Below, one piece after another: positions 62,868 through 64,000 of a DNA stretch of 64,000 nt. Numbering within the stretch: position 1 is the stretch's first letter; each line of letters begins with the position of its first letter. Source of the stretch: Planococcus sp. MER TA 32b (GTDB taxonomy: Bacteria > Bacillota > Bacilli > Bacillales_A > Planococcaceae); assembly GCA_023715185.1 (NCBI GenBank), contig JAMCAN010000001.1:1426001-1490000 (forward strand). Reading direction: 5' to 3'. The position numbers and the translations under genes were made by a program. The notes under the pieces are model-generated. The model was not told the DNA's origin and did not search any database. It saw only the letters and a list, made by a program, of their open reading frames with translations.

Positions 62868-63537
62868 TTTCCACGTCTCCTTCGTCATCGTTCAAGGTTT
62901 GAACCAATAGTTTCTGATTTTGCTGTTTATCGACGGCCAAGCGGGCGTAATCGAGTTCCATCCGAAGCTGTTCAACATCGGACGACAGCACTTTCTTCAA
63001 ATCATTTTGCATAACGCGGTTCATCGATTGCAGGGTTTCGCGTGTATCCTGCAATGCGATTTTTAAATCGCGGTCCTTCACGGGCTGGCCGACCAGCAAG
63101 CTGTACTTTTCGGTCAGCTCCAATGCTGAATCGAGATGCGAATAAAAGAAGGATTCAGCGAGATAAAACTTTCTTGGATTCTGCTGCACGACAGTAATGA
63201 TTTTATTGGCGAGCTTGGTCATTTCCATCAATTGCCGGAACGATGAAATGGATCGCACGCGGTAATATTGGCCTTGCAGGCGTTTCGTTTTCATTTTTGC
63301 TTCCTGAACTTGTTTCAGTACATGTTTATATTCACTTCTCGTCATTCCGAGTTCCTTGGAAGTAGAGGAGAATTGAACTTGCTTAATCGTCGAATTACTG
63401 GCAAGATAGGTTCCGGCAGCAACTGCTCCAGAAGCGAGCAATCCGATTTCCGCCCCCAAATAAAGAATAGGAAACATCACTCCGGTGATTGGGAGGCTGA
63501 CCGATTGTCGTCTTATGAAATTTTGGACTCGGTTCAT
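62839..63537 (-). CDS. xpaC: XpaC-like protein
   Basis: 232-residue member of the XpaC family, named after 5-bromo-4-chloroindolyl phosphate hydrolysis; true function unknown. N-terminal hydrophobic segment ([31 protein letters not shown]) probably anchors it; the rest is helical with [37 protein letters not shown] 63537 with SD AAAGGAG. Promoter seen about 85 bp upstream. Confidence 0.87.
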   Translation of the reverse strand: MNRVQNFIRRQSVSLPITGVMFPILYLGAEIGLLASGAVAAGTYLASNSTIKQVQFSSTSKELGMTRSEYKHVLKQVQEAKMKTKRLQGQYYRVRSISSFRQLMEMTKLANKIITVVQQNPRKFYLAESFFYSHLDSALELTEKYSLLVGQPVKDRDLKIALQDTRETLQSMNRVMQNDLKKVLSSDVEQLRMELDYARLAVDKQQNQKLLVQTLNDDEGDVENERKSIDTK

Positions 63538-63620
63538 GCGGAAATCACTCCTTTAATGCTATTCCATATATATTTACGTTCAAATATCTGAAAAGTTTCA
63601 TCGAGGCTGTTCATATCCTC

Positions 63621-63649
63621 ATTTTACGGTAAAGGCTTAGCCAATACAA
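63621..63649 (-). promoter_or_regulatory. SigA-type promoter of xpaC-yaaN
   Basis: TTGTAT (63649-63644), 17 bp, TAAAAT (63626-63621) on the minus strand. Confidence 0.6.
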
Positions 63650-63788
63650 ACTTCGGAATTTCCCATATTGCCAGATGCATATCACTGGACAGATGACGCA
63701 TAATTTGGCAAAATGCATATAGAGATTTCAATAAGCTAGGTCGGATATCTGATTTTTCAAAAAAATAATTATAAATATTTAGATTTGT

Positions 63789-63817
63789 TTGACACTTACA
63801 CGCAATTTAGGTATTAT
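63789..63817 (+). promoter_or_regulatory. SigA promoter of the right-edge cold shock gene
   Basis: Consensus TTGACA (63789-63794), 17 bp, TATTAT (63812-63817). Start near 63824 gives a 140-base leader. Upstream 63650-63788 holds only a direct repeat of ATGCATAT (63677 and 63713 areas). Confidence 0.82.
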
Positions 63818-63853
63818 AGAGGAAATAAATACTTTCTTCACCAGTTACAGCTA

Positions 63854-63916
63854 TTCACATATTCCAAAAAGTGATCAGCACGTGATGGTACTTTTTGGAA
63901 TATGTGAATTTTTTTA
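63854..63916 (+). terminator. Leader terminator/attenuator in the csp 5'UTR
   Basis: Perfect 19-bp stem (63854-63872 with 63890-63908; TTCACATATTCC...GGAATATGTGAA), 17-base loop, then T7. It lies between the only visible promoter and the csp ATG, with no other plus-strand gene upstream, so it should act on the csp transcript itself. Confidence 0.75.
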
Positions 63917-63964
63917 TTGAAATTCCATATTGAAAATTTTTTTATTACCAGGAGGTTTTTTAAC

Positions 63965-64000
63965 ATGCAAGAAGGTACAGTAAAATGGTTTAACTCAGAA
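63965..64000 (+). CDS. Cold shock protein, 5' end only
   Basis: The first 12 codons before the window edge read MQEGTVKWFNSE, the canonical start of CspA/CspB-type cold shock proteins. Strong SD CAGGAGG lies before ATG 63965. The cspA/cspB family member cannot be named from the fragment. Controlled by a 140-base leader with a terminator-like hairpin. Distinct from the csp at 31342 ([12 protein letters not shown]). Confidence 0.9.
   Translation, partial: MQEGTVKWFNSE

Overview
The window looks like a conserved chromosomal segment of a low-to-mid GC Firmicute of the Bacillales, most probably Planococcaceae (Planococcus/Sporosarcina-like). This placement is inferred from three things. The gene order follows the Bacillus subtilis ponA-recU, mrfAB, gpsB-rnpB, ypsC-ypvA-ypwA, ypdP-ypeQ-cspD-ypgQ-ypgR, ypjP-thy-dfrA-ypkP, ypmR-ypmS-msr, deoD-ctpA, odhAB-yojNO and xpaC-yaaN blocks. 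The class B RNase P RNA matches bacilli. The MurG is of the staphylococcal type. I saw no transposase, phage gene, CRISPR array, rRNA or tRNA. Gene starts in the list were chosen from Shine-Dalgarno (SD) sequence and spacing.

Layout. 1-3.2 kb (minus strand): penicillin-binding protein 1A (cut by the window edge) and the Holliday junction resolvase RecU. 3.3-7.7 kb: YppE, the MrfA helicase and MrfB exonuclease repair pair, then GpsB behind a structured leader. 7.7-16.3 kb: rnpB, a PAS-GGDEF-EAL protein, the RNA methyltransferase YpsC, the DinG/XPD-like helicase YpvA, carboxypeptidase YpwA, a lipoprotein and a short-chain dehydrogenase. 16.3-17.0 kb: a gene-free patch with a 21-copy tetranucleotide array and two repeat elements. 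17.0-23 kb: the two-headed dynamin DynA, a sulfurtransferase and a divergent CNNM/CorC-type transporter. 23-31 kb: metabolic enzymes, many small membrane proteins of unknown function, and the RNase H-like and queuosine-precursor-transporter genes under a preQ1-I riboswitch. 31-38 kb: cold shock protein, HD phosphohydrolase, ABC-F protein, CvfC, bacilliredoxin, YpiP and YpjP. 38-43.6 kb: thymidylate synthase, DHFR, acyltransferase, DegV, YpmR/YpmS and MsrA/MsrB. 43.7-52.9 kb: YozE, DeoD, CtpA, a G3E GTPase, a MATE pump, MurG, DapF and a second diguanylate cyclase. 53-57.2 kb: odhAB. 57.2-64 kb: a second copy of the inverted-terminus repeat, DedA, the MoxR/VWA pair YojN/YojO, a 20-bp tandem array, XpaC/YaaN, and the start of a cold shock gene with a long leader.

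Functional themes. Cell envelope building is prominent (PBP1A, GpsB, YpwA, MurG, DapF, an S66 LD-carboxypeptidase, CtpA, DynA). So are DNA repair (RecU, MrfA, MrfB, YpvA), thymidylate/folate supply, methionine sulfoxide and thiol repair, c-di-GMP signalling, and the 2-oxoglutarate dehydrogenase step of the TCA cycle.

The most interesting signals are regulatory RNAs and repeats rather than new protein systems. They are a translational preQ1-I riboswitch over a TTG start, an apparent intrinsic terminator inside a cold-shock leader, a structured gpsB leader, an SD-masking hairpin before the CNNM transporter, three kinds of repeat and an unlisted 25-residue membrane peptide.
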